Assembly: GCA_035504235.1 (NCBI GenBank)
Contig: DATJSH010000164.1
Span: 1-16,883, forward strand
Source of the DNA: DATARH01 sp035504235
Lineage (GTDB): Bacteria; Pseudomonadota; Alphaproteobacteria; ATCC43930; CGMCC-115725
Length of the DNA: 16,883 nucleotides
Reading direction: 5' to 3'
Below the pieces are notes generated by a model. It made no database searches. It was given only the letters and a program-made list of their open reading frames with translations, and was not told where the DNA came from. Below are positions 7,861 to 14,515 of this stretch, piece after piece. Each line of letters opens with the position of its first letter. Within the stretch, counting starts at the first letter, position 1. Both the position numbers and the translations under genes were made by a program.

Positions 7861-8369
7861 CGGTACTACTCGACCCGACGTCGGAGCATGCTCCGACCAT
7901 CCGGCCGCGATTGCCGCGCCCGGACAAGCTCGATGGCTTGACCATCGGCATCCTCGATATCGCCAAGGCGCGCGGCGACGTGTTCCTGAAGCGCCTTGGC
8001 GAACGGCTCGGCGAACGCGGCATCGCTTATCGGCACTATGCGAAACCGACCAACACGCGGCCGGCGCCGCTGCCGCTGCAGCAGCAGATCGCCACGGAGG
8101 TCAACCTCGTGATCGAAGGGCTGAGCGACTGAGGGTCGTGCATATCGTGCTGTACGCATGACATGGCGAACCTTGAGGCGCGCGGCATTCCTTCAGTTGG
8201 CGTAGCGACGACCGAGTTCATCCAGGGCGCGGAGGCGCAAGCCAAGGCGCTTGGCACCGACCCGGCGCTGGTCTTCATCCCGCATCCGGTGCAGGACCGC
8301 ACCGATGAGGAACTGCGGGCGCTGGCCGATCAGTATTTCGAGGAGATTTTGCAGCTGTTGGTGAAGTAG
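7857..8369 (+). CDS. UGSC-family selenoprotein with in-frame TGA read as selenocysteine
   Basis: 170 residues with Sec at position 92. The frame runs 91 codons to TGA 8130-8132, then continues open for 78 more codons to TAG 8367-8369. Around the TGA it reads LSD-U-GSCISCCTHDM, the motif that names the UGSC (seleno)protein family. The part after the TGA is plainly the same protein: HDMANLEARGIPSVGVATTEF, then an Ala-rich helix and VFIPHPVQD. The only ATG after the TGA (8163) has no ribosome site, so a separate downstream gene is unlikely. Cys95, Cys98 and Cys99 could form a selenenylsulfide or disulfide with Sec92. There is no signal peptide; cytoplasmic. The family is known from genome and metagenome surveys, but its reaction is not known to me. 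A true nonsense mutation cannot be fully excluded without finding selA/selB/selC in the genome. Annotation pipelines would give two fragments, 7857-8132 and 8163-8369. Confidence 0.87.
8130..8162 (+). promoter_or_regulatory. Putative bacterial SECIS element including the Sec UGA codon
   Basis: Immediately after the UGA, GTCGTGC (8135-8141) can pair with GCATGAC (8156-8162) to make a 7-bp stem with one G-U pair. The stem can be extended inside by U8143-A8154, A8144-U8153 and U8145-G8152, leaving a small loop CGTGCT with a G at its second position. Bacterial SECIS hairpins lie within the coding region just downstream of UGA and present a G in the apical loop to SelB. The distance to the loop is near the short end of the known range. 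An alternative fold (8138-8142 with 8151-8155) is possible. Structure judged by eye only. Confidence 0.55.
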
Positions 8370-8390
8370 GCGCGAGACTTGTTCTTTCCC

Positions 8391-8467
8391 CCTGCCCGGA
8401 CTTGATCCGGCCATCCACGAATAAGCGGAAGCTGTTCGTAGACCCCCGGGGCAAGCCCAGGGAGGCG
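8391..8467. repeat. REP-like palindromic intergenic repeat, copy C (inverted orientation)
   Basis: Its reverse complement aligns with copies A and B: CGCCTCCCTGGGCTTGCCCC, then CGAACAGCTTCCGCTTATTC and GGATGGCCGGATCAAGTCCG. It has the same long imperfect palindrome. It sits between the convergent ends of the UGSC gene (8369) and the small Cys-rich gene (8479), so it probably acts as a bidirectional terminator or transcript-end stabiliser. Confidence 0.85.
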
Positions 8468-8478
8468 AATTTGAACGG

Positions 8479-8667
8479 CTAGAGTGCCTTGCAGCAGCCG
8501 TCGCATTCGTCGGCGAAGAGGCTGAGGCCGCAGGCGCACGGGCCGCGATGGCCGGCGACGTTGGCGTCGGGTATCCGGGCGGGCTGCTCGGGCAGACGCT
8601 CGCGGCGCAATTCCTCCAGGCGGGTGCGGATCGCCTTGAAATCGTCGGCGGCGCGCGGCTGCGACAT
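8479..8667 (-). CDS. Small protein with C-terminal Cys cluster, function unknown
   Basis: 62 residues from ATG 8667, with a strong GGGAGGA site just upstream; an earlier in-frame start at 8715 is unsupported. The N-terminal half is charged and helical (DDFKAIRTRLEELRRERLPEQP). The C-terminal 20 residues carry five Cys: GPCACGL (Cys44, Cys46) and ECDGCC (Cys55, Cys58, Cys59), ending KAL. This spacing could bind Zn or an Fe-S cluster, or act in thiol exchange. It is convergent to the UGSC gene and divergent from the GMC gene at 8820. I do not recognise the family. That it is a gene rests on the ribosome site and the compact motif. Confidence 0.72.
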   Translation of the reverse strand: MSQPRAADDFKAIRTRLEELRRERLPEQPARIPDANVAGHRGPCACGLSLFADECDGCCKAL

Positions 8668-8819
8668 CAAAATCCTCCCGGCCTTCGCACTAGCATGTGT
8701 TGAGCCGGACGCCAATGGTCAAACCGATGGCGTCAATCGATCGGTTCTCGTGCTTCCCGCCGCCTTGCATCGGCAGCGGCGGGCGAGTCATGCTGGCTTG
8801 GACGGGAGGCGGGGTGAGC

Positions 8820-10418
8820 ATGAGCGATCCGGTTGATGTGCTGATTATCGGCGCCGGCGCATCGGGGGCGGCGGTGGCGTGGAGCCTCGCCGAGACCAAG
8901 ATGCACATCCTCTGCCTCGAGCAGGGGGGCTGGATGAATCCGGCGCAATATCCCAGCACCGGGCGCGACTGGGAGGCGCGCTTCTGGGGTGACTATTCGC
9001 CGAGCCCCAATATCCGCGGCCGCCGCGAGGACTATCCCATCAACGACGACAATTCGCCGATCAAGGTGGTCAACTTCAATGCCGTCGGCGGCAGCACGAT
9101 CTTCTACACCGCGCACTTCCCGCGCCTACACCCGTCCGATTTCCGGGTGAAGAGCCTCGATGGCGTCGCCGACGATTGGCCCGTCGATTACGACACGCTC
9201 GCGCCGTTTTTCGCGGAGAACGACCGGATGATGGGGGTGTCCGGCCTCGCCGGCGACCCCAGCGTGCCGGAACGCAACCCGCCGATGCCGCCCTTACCGA
9301 TGGGGCGCTCGGGCGCGATCTTCGCCAAGGCGATGAACCGGCTCGGCTGGCACTGGTGGCCCAGCGATACCACGGTCGCCACGGTCGATTACGAAGGCCG
9401 CGCCAAGTGCATCAATCTCGGCCACTGCACGCCGGCCTGCGCGCAGGGCGCCAAGGCCAGCACCGACATCACCTATTGGCCGGTCGCGCAACGGGCAGGG
9501 GTCGAATTGAAGACACATTGCCGGGTGCGCGAGATCACCACGAACGAAGAGGGGATGGCCTCGGGCGTCATCTATTACGACGAAGACGGCAACGAGCAAT
9601 TCCAGGCCGCGCATGTCGTCGTGCTGGCGTGCAACGGCGTCGGCACGCCGCGGCTGCTGCTCAATTCGGTCTCGGGCAAATTTCCCAACGGCCTCGCCAA
9701 TTCGAGCGGCCTGGTCGGCCGCAATTTGATGTTCCACCCCTACGCCCAGGTCTATGGCTATGTCGCCGATGAGACCGACGGCAACCGTGCGCCGCCGACC
9801 TGCCTGTGGAGCAAGGAATTTTACGAGACCGACAAGTCGCGCGACTTTGTGCGCGGCTATTCGTTTCAGTTCGGGCGCGGCGTCGGGCCGGTGATGGAGG
9901 CGGTGACCAGCGAGCAGAAGGGCCTCTTGCCGTGGGGCGCCGGGCATCATGCGGCGTTCCGCCGGCTCAACGGCCATCGGCTGACCTTGTCGGCGATCTG
10001 CGAGGATCTGCCCGAGGCGCATAACCGCGTAACGCTCGACCCCGAACTCAAGGATTGCCACGGCATTCCGTCGCCCCGGATCGACTACACGATCGGCGAG
10101 AACACCGCGCGGATGATGGAGCACGGCATCGCCCGCGCGAAGGACGTCCTCGCCGAAGCCGGAGCCGCCGATATCTGCGTCAACAGCCCGATCGTGTATG
10201 GCGGCTGGCACCTGCTGGGCACCGCGCGCATGGGCGCCGACCCGCAGCGCTCGGTGGTCAATGAATGGGGCCGGTCGCACGATGTGAAGAACCTCTTCAT
10301 CGTCGACGGCAGCCTCTTTGTGACTTCCGGCGGGGTGAACCCGACCTCGACGATCCAGGCGCTGGCGCTTTATGTCGCCGACCAGATAAAGCAGCGCCTC
10401 GCCAACCTCTTCGACTGA
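8820..10418 (+). CDS. GMC-family oxidoreductase, gluconate/fructose-dehydrogenase large-subunit type
   Basis: 532 residues from ATG 8820, with GGGAGG at 8804-8809; GTG 8814 is too close to the site. The N-terminus MSDPVDVLIIGAGASGAAVA is the FAD-binding Rossmann motif with no Tat or Sec signal. Mid-protein it has CINLGHCTPACAQGAKAST, the Cys-containing segment typical of gluconate 2-dehydrogenase-like GMC proteins. The C-terminal catalytic His is in GGWHLLGTARMG, and the last catalytic position is the Asn in GGVNPTST. It is followed after 8 nt by a gene resembling the gluconate dehydrogenase small subunit, which supports a two-subunit dehydrogenase. The cytochrome c subunit usual for the membrane-bound enzymes is absent from the window, so the electron acceptor is open. 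Substrate unknown. Confidence 0.93.
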   Translation: MSDPVDVLIIGAGASGAAVAWSLAETKMHILCLEQGGWMNPAQYPSTGRDWEARFWGDYSPSPNIRGRREDYPINDDNSPIKVVNFNAVGGSTIFYTAHFPRLHPSDFRVKSLDGVADDWPVDYDTLAPFFAENDRMMGVSGLAGDPSVPERNPPMPPLPMGRSGAIFAKAMNRLGWHWWPSDTTVATVDYEGRAKCINLGHCTPACAQGAKASTDITYWPVAQRAGVELKTHCRVREITTNEEGMASGVIYYDEDGNEQFQAAHVVVLACNGVGTPRLLLNSVSGKFPNGLANSSGLVGRNLMFHPYAQVYGYVADETDGNRAPPTCLWSKEFYETDKSRDFVRGYSFQFGRGVGPVMEAVTSEQKGLLPWGAGHHAAFRRLNGHRLTLSAICEDLPEAHNRVTLDPELKDCHGIPSPRIDYTIGENTARMMEHGIARAKDVLAEAGAADICVNSPIVYGGWHLLGTARMGADPQRSVVNEWGRSHDVKNLFIVDGSLFVTSGGVNPTSTIQALALYVADQIKQRLANLFD

Positions 10419-10426
10419 GCCCCGCA

Positions 10427-10873
10427 ATGTCCGACGACAATCCGTTGACCCCGACCCAGGCCGCCGATCTTTCCGCTCTCGCCGGCTTCATCATCCCGGT
10501 CAGCGACGAGTTCGATGTGCCCGGCGCCGACGATCCGCGCATCCAGGCCGACATGGTCGCAACGCTCGGCCGCGATGCGCCGCTGGTGCGCGAGGCGCTC
10601 GCTCAGCTGGCGCGCCTGGCCGGCGGACCGTTCGCGAGCCTCGATGCGGCGCGGCGTGAGGCGGTGGCGATGGAGCTGCGCGCGGCGGCTGGGCCGGCGG
10701 TGGCGGCGCTCACCCGCGTTGTGCTGCAATGCTATTACCGCGACGATCGGGTCGTCCGTTCGCTTGGGCTGGAGCCGCGCCCGCCCTATCCGAAAGGGCA
10801 CGAATTGCCGGATGGCGACTGGTCGCTGCTCGATCCCGTTCGCGCGCGGCCGCCGTTCTGGCGGCGCGCCTGA
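10427..10873 (+). CDS. Gluconate 2-dehydrogenase subunit 3-like small subunit
   Basis: 148 residues from ATG 10427, 8 nt after the GMC stop. The pattern fits the gluconate 2-dehydrogenase subunit 3 family: LTPTQAADLSALAGFIIPVSDE near the N-terminus, followed by the GADDPRIQADMV segment, then a helical body and a C-terminal YYRDDRVVRSLGLEPRPPYPKGH, with the family's typical aromatic-Pro ending. Known members accompany a GMC large subunit and often carry a twin-arginine signal that exports the complex. Here the N-terminus MSDDNPL shows no such signal, so the complex may stay in the cytoplasm. It is 24 nt upstream of the fourth Cys-type hydrolase and in the same operon. The call rests on motif pattern plus context. 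Confidence 0.8.
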   Translation: MSDDNPLTPTQAADLSALAGFIIPVSDEFDVPGADDPRIQADMVATLGRDAPLVREALAQLARLAGGPFASLDAARREAVAMELRAAAGPAVAALTRVVLQCYYRDDRVVRSLGLEPRPPYPKGHELPDGDWSLLDPVRARPPFWRRA

Positions 10874-10897
10874 CCCATTTGCTGCAAGGAGGAAACC

Positions 10898-11641
10898 ATG
10901 TCGGTTTATCAACGAGGCGATGTCAGCATCCATTACGAAGAGGCGGGGTCAGGCTTTCCGCTGCTGGTCATCCCCGGCGGCGGACTCAACTCGACGGTCA
11001 AGGGGCTTGAGACCCACCCGTTCAACCCGCTCGTCGAGTTCAAGGACCAGTACCGCGTCATCGCCGCCGATCTGCGCAATGCCAATGGCGGCGCGTCGAC
11101 CGGCCCGCTCGAAATCGACCGGCCGTGGGATTCCTATACCGACGACCAGATCGGGCTGATGGACCATCTCGGGATCCGCGACTTCTTTGTGCTCGGCTTC
11201 TGCATCGGCGGCCCGTTTATCTGGAATATGCTGAGCCGGGCGCGCAACCGGGTGGTCGCGGCAGTGCTGACCCAGCCGAGCGGTTTCCGGCCGACGATGC
11301 CCGACCTCTTCTACCAGAACAACATCAAGGGCTGGGGGCCGGGGCTGTGCGAGCGGCGACCCGAGATCACGATGGCGATGGTCGGCGACTTCCTCAACAA
11401 CATGTACACCAAGCGCGCCGATTTCGTGTTTACGGTGAACCGCGACTTTGTGCGCGACTGCCAGACGCCGATCCTCGTGCTGCCCGACGACGTCGCGGCG
11501 CATCCCTACGCGGTGGCGATGGAGACCGTGCATCTCGCGCCGAATGCGCAAGTCAGCCTCTATCCATGGAAGGCGAACCCGGAGCAGACCGTGATCGCGC
11601 TGCGCCACGTGCGCACCTTCCTCAAGGCCAATGCCCCCTAG
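10898..11641 (+). CDS. Alpha/beta-hydrolase with Cys nucleophile, subtype II (copy 4)
   Basis: 247 residues from ATG 10898, with an AAGGAGG site about 6 nt upstream. It has PGGGLNS near residue 26, DDQIGLMDHLGI and the elbow GFCIGGPFIW with Cys102, then the GWGPGLCERRPEITMAMV cap segment and the late LPDDVAAHPYAVAM and LAPNAQVSLYPW segments. It is closest to the copy at 1389 even though more than 8 kb separates them. The classical late His is again missing and the HP His is retained. It ends the operon with the third GMC oxidoreductase and its small subunit, a second instance in this window of a GMC gene followed by a Cys-type hydrolase gene. The pairing suggests the hydrolase acts on the product or substrate of the oxidoreductase. 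Confidence 0.92.
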   Translation: MSVYQRGDVSIHYEEAGSGFPLLVIPGGGLNSTVKGLETHPFNPLVEFKDQYRVIAADLRNANGGASTGPLEIDRPWDSYTDDQIGLMDHLGIRDFFVLGFCIGGPFIWNMLSRARNRVVAAVLTQPSGFRPTMPDLFYQNNIKGWGPGLCERRPEITMAMVGDFLNNMYTKRADFVFTVNRDFVRDCQTPILVLPDDVAAHPYAVAMETVHLAPNAQVSLYPWKANPEQTVIALRHVRTFLKANAP

Positions 11642-11684
11642 GGGCGAACGCGCCTGAGCGAATGGGGGGATTTCAAGGATTGTT

Positions 11685-11721
11685 TCATTCCTGGGGCATC
11701 GCTACGCAATGCCCGGAATGA
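11685..11721. terminator. Hairpin between convergent genes, probable bidirectional terminator
   Basis: TCATTCC (11685-11691) pairs with GGAATGA (11715-11721) and GGGCAT (11694-11699) with ATGCCC (11709-11714), with a 2-nt bulge and a 9-nt loop. It lies in the 96-nt gap between convergent genes ending at 11641 and 11738. There is no U-tract, so termination is inferred from position. It is unrelated in sequence to repeats A-C. Confidence 0.6.
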
Positions 11722-11737
11722 CCAGGGACACTGTTCG

Positions 11738-13471
11738 CTACTCCGCGACCAGCGAAGTCGGCATCGTCTCCTCTTCATCGTCGCCGACACGCGCGAAATA
11801 GAGGTGGACCGCGGTACCGACGCCCTCGGCGCTCTCGACCCGGACAAACCCGCCAAGCCGCTCCATAACCGCGGCGGCGCGGGTAACCGCCGGCCGCGAT
11901 GTGTGGCCGACATCGAGAACGAGCCCGAACTCGTCGTCCGTCAGACCGGGGCCGCTGTCGCGCACGGTGATCCGCGCGTATGACCCCAGCCGCCCGCCGG
12001 GGAAGTCGACGATGTTGTCCTCGTCAAAGGTGAAGTTGCGGGTGCCGACGATCAGTGTGCCGGCAGCGTCCATCGCCGCGTTGGCTTCGTCGACCAGATC
12101 GAGGACGGTCGCCGCCACCATGCCGCCCTGCGTGCGGCACGGCCACAGCCCATCGATTAGCGAGAATCGGCAGCGCACCTTGCCGCGCACTCGCTGGCGG
12201 ATGCGTCGCTCGAGCGGCGCGAGCACGTCGCTGAGGTCGGTCGGCGGGGGCAGGGGAGGTGGAGGCGGCGGTGGCCGCTCCGGCGCTGGTTTTGCCCGGG
12301 TCCGCCCCGCCGAAAGGGCGAAAGCCTCCGGCTCGACGGCGACGCGGCGTTGCAGCAGGCGGCGCCCGAGCGTGCGGGCGACCGGTGGCGCGTACCACGT
12401 CGCCAGCGCCAGCACGATCGCCGCGAGGACCGTCGCCGAGGCGAGGCCGATCAGCTTGCGATAGCCGCTTGCCCGCGGCGCCGGGTTGGCTGGGCTGTAG
12501 ACAAAGCTCGTAAGGTCGGCGCTGCGCTCCAACACCCCGGCGCCGACCATGCCGGCTTCAATCTGCGTCCAGCGGTCGGCGTTGGAATAGCCGAGCGGAA
12601 TTTCCGGGTAGCGCGACAGCCGCCGCGCGACATCAGCCTGATAGCGGTCGAGTCCGGCGGTATCGGCGAGCGGCGGCTCTCCCGGCTTGTCGGCGACGAG
12701 CCGGTTGATCATGTCGTCCGGATGGCGCAGCGCGTATTCCCAGCCCTTCAGCGTCGCCTCGCGGAAGCGGCGCACCACGTCGGGCTCGGCGGTCTCGTAA
12801 TGCTGCATCGTGAACAGGCTGTCGCCATAATACTCGACCCGGTAGTTCGCCGGGTTGAACGACTTAAGCACCAGCCCCCGCTCATGCGCCTGCCAAGGCA
12901 CGGTCCAGGCCGAGCCGACCGCCGCGTCGATCGCGTGGTCGGCGAGCGAGGGAACGATCTGGTCGGCGTTGATTGTCACCGATTTTGTCCGGGCGGGGTC
13001 GATGCCCTCGGCGCGCAGCGCTGTCGCCAGCTCAATATCGAGAATGTCGCTTGCCGCAAGCCGCCCGAGTCTGGCGTTGACCAGCGTCGCCGGCGAAGAG
13101 AAATCGCTATCGGCCCGGTAATAGACTGCCGTACCCGACTCCTGAAAGATCGGCGCGACTAGCAGGATCGGCAGGCCCTGCGCGCGCCGGATCACCAGTT
13201 GCATCGAGCCGGTGCCGAACTGGGCATGCCCCTCGGCGACCTCGCGAACCGCATCGATGGACGGCTGGCCGCGCACCCCGCTGGGCCGGATCGTCACGTC
13301 GAGCCCGGCCGCACGGTAATAACCTTGCCACAAAGCGGCGTAATAACCGGCGAACTCGAAGGTCGCCGGTCCGCTCAACTGCAGCACCACGGCTTCCGCC
13401 GCGCTCCCCGTTTGGGCCAGCGCGAGCAGTGCCAAGGCGAACGCCGCAGCGAAGGCCGTCACCCTCGACAT
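11738..13471 (-). CDS. NMT1/SsuA-like periplasmic domain fused through a membrane helix to a histidine-kinase-type ATPase domain
   Basis: 577 residues from ATG 13471 (GGAGG close upstream; a longer frame to 13540 lacks support). Order: signal peptide (about 1-25, FAAAFALALLALAQTGSAA), NMT1/THI5-like solute-binding domain (about 27-320) with EFAGYYAALWQGYYRAAGLD near its start, membrane helix (about 340-361), Pro-rich linker (about 397-411) and a HATPase domain (about 412-562). The ATPase N box is DEANAAM (Asn464) and the G1 box RDSGPG. There is no His at all between the membrane helix and the N box, so the normal phosphoacceptor of a histidine kinase is missing. It may be a sensor that binds ATP without phosphotransfer, or one that works with a partner. 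No response regulator gene is adjacent. The ligand is unknown; relatives of the sensor domain bind pyrimidine or sulfonate compounds. Confidence 0.86.
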   Translation of the reverse strand: MSRVTAFAAAFALALLALAQTGSAAEAVVLQLSGPATFEFAGYYAALWQGYYRAAGLDVTIRPSGVRGQPSIDAVREVAEGHAQFGTGSMQLVIRRAQGLPILLVAPIFQESGTAVYYRADSDFSSPATLVNARLGRLAASDILDIELATALRAEGIDPARTKSVTINADQIVPSLADHAIDAAVGSAWTVPWQAHERGLVLKSFNPANYRVEYYGDSLFTMQHYETAEPDVVRRFREATLKGWEYALRHPDDMINRLVADKPGEPPLADTAGLDRYQADVARRLSRYPEIPLGYSNADRWTQIEAGMVGAGVLERSADLTSFVYSPANPAPRASGYRKLIGLASATVLAAIVLALATWYAPPVARTLGRRLLQRRVAVEPEAFALSAGRTRAKPAPERPPPPPPPLPPPTDLSDVLAPLERRIRQRVRGKVRCRFSLIDGLWPCRTQGGMVAATVLDLVDEANAAMDAAGTLIVGTRNFTFDEDNIVDFPGGRLGSYARITVRDSGPGLTDDEFGLVLDVGHTSRPAVTRAAAVMERLGGFVRVESAEGVGTAVHLYFARVGDDEEETMPTSLVAE

Positions 13472-13583
13472 AAGCCTCCAACCCCGCGCGACGAGGCAGT
13501 GGGTGGCTGCGTCCCCCGCGCGACCCCAAGCGTTGCGCATGTTAGCGCATTTTTTGCCATGTCAGCGCGAAACGGCGGGGAAA

Positions 13584-14366
13584 TCAATCGGCATCTGCGG
13601 CAAGGAACGGCTCGACCAGCGTTAAGAATGCGGCGGGTTGCTCAGCGTGCACCCAATGCCCGGCATCGGCGATCCGCTCGATCGCCGCGTGCGGAAAAAA
13701 CGCGCGGATTGCCGGCTCCGCGTCTGGGGGCAGCAGGTTCGATTTTCCGCCGGCAATGAACAAAGTCGGACCGTCATGATGCGTGCCGGAGGAGAACTCC
13801 GGGAAGCCGCCAATCGCCGGCAGCGCCGCTTCGAGCGCAGCGAGATTGAGCTGCCAGCGCGGCGCGCCGTCGCCGAAGACGAGGCTCTGGAGCAGAAAGG
13901 CGCGCGTGGCCGGGTCGGGGATCGCGGGGGCAAGCCCGGCGTCAGCGTCGCGGCGACGGATCACCTTGGCGAGATCGAGCGCCCGCATCGCCTGGATGTG
14001 GTCGAGAAACGGCGCGGGAGCAGCCATCGGCCCAATATCGACGACGACGAGACGCTCGACCGAAGCGGGCTCGCTCAAGGCCAGCGTCATCGCGACCTTG
14101 CCCCCCATGCTGTGGCCGATGACGGCAAAGCGGCGATGTCCGCGTGCCGCCATCGCCGCGCGCACGTCTTCCGCCATCGCCGGATAGCTCATCGTGTCGG
14201 CCCACGGCGAGGCGCCGTGGTTGCGCAGGTCGAAGGCGATCACGCGATGCCGCGCGGCGAGGCGCTGCGCGATGCTCGCCCAGTTGCGCGCCGAGCCGAA
14301 CACCCCGTGCGCGATCGCGACCGGCTCGCCCTCGCCGTATTCCGTCGCCGCCAGGTTCACCGTCAT
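13584..14366 (-). CDS. Alpha/beta-hydrolase with classical Ser-His-Asp triad (YbfF-like esterase)
   Basis: 260 residues from ATG 14366; a TTG at 14375 would add three residues and neither start has a strong ribosome site. The layout is that of small esterases of the YbfF type: the HGVFGSARNW oxyanion loop, FDLRNHGASPW, the nucleophile elbow IGHSMGG and the late catalytic His in DAGHWVHAEQP. All expected triad motifs are present, in clear contrast with the four Cys-type hydrolases elsewhere in the window, to which it is only distantly related. No signal peptide; probably cytoplasmic, acting on small acyl esters. It lies 112 nt upstream of the sensor gene in the same orientation, which could be an operon or coincidence. 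Esterase call good; substrate unknown. Confidence 0.92.
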   Translation of the reverse strand: MTVNLAATEYGEGEPVAIAHGVFGSARNWASIAQRLAARHRVIAFDLRNHGASPWADTMSYPAMAEDVRAAMAARGHRRFAVIGHSMGGKVAMTLALSEPASVERLVVVDIGPMAAPAPFLDHIQAMRALDLAKVIRRRDADAGLAPAIPDPATRAFLLQSLVFGDGAPRWQLNLAALEAALPAIGGFPEFSSGTHHDGPTLFIAGGKSNLLPPDAEPAIRAFFPHAAIERIADAGHWVHAEQPAAFLTLVEPFLAADAD

Positions 14367-14381
14367 CCCCGACAACTAATC

Positions 14382-14409
14382 CGAACCGCGCGGCGATGCA
14401 CGCGGTTCG
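14382..14409. repeat. Perfect 9-bp inverted repeat in the esterase leader
   Basis: CGAACCGCG (14382-14390) and CGCGGTTCG (14401-14409) are perfect complements around a 10-nt centre, 15 nt upstream of the minus-strand esterase start. It could be a leader hairpin or an operator. Nothing shows which. Confidence 0.6.
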
Positions 14410-14422
14410 ATGTCGCGCGGCT

Positions 14423-14463
14423 AAGCCATTTATTTATTATTTAATAGAAGTAATTATTATCTG
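14423..14463 (+). promoter_or_regulatory. AT-rich promoter region of the XRE regulator gene
   Basis: About 40 nt of almost pure A/T in an otherwise GC-rich window, in the divergent gap between the esterase and the regulator. It includes ATAGAAGT at 14444-14451, the exact reverse complement of the sequence at 15336-15343 beside the small-gene promoter. Exact promoter hexamers are not clear. Confidence 0.5.
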
Positions 14464-14515
14464 CTCTTTGTCGCCGCTATGATCGGCGAGGGCCCATGAG
14501 GGGAGAATTGGCCGA

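Noticed and set aside
7857..8132. A 91-residue protein ending at TGA 8130
   Set aside because: It would stop exactly before the Gly-Ser-Cys redox motif, while the frame stays open and family-like afterwards.
8163..8369. A separate 68-residue gene starting at ATG 8163
   Set aside because: No ribosome site, it is in frame with the upstream gene, and its product is the second half of the UGSC protein. Readthrough of TGA as selenocysteine explains it better.
1261..8467. CRISPR-like array formed by the repeated sequence
   Set aside because: Only three copies, kilobases apart, of differing sequence and orientation, with no regular spacers; they are palindromic intergenic repeats.
9294..10427. 377-residue minus-strand open frame over the third GMC gene
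   Set aside because: Antisense shadow; the plus strand has all GMC motifs.
12350..13162. 270-residue plus-strand open frame inside the sensor gene
   Set aside because: Antisense shadow with Arg-rich content and no motif; the minus-strand reading gives signal peptide, sensor, membrane and ATPase domains.
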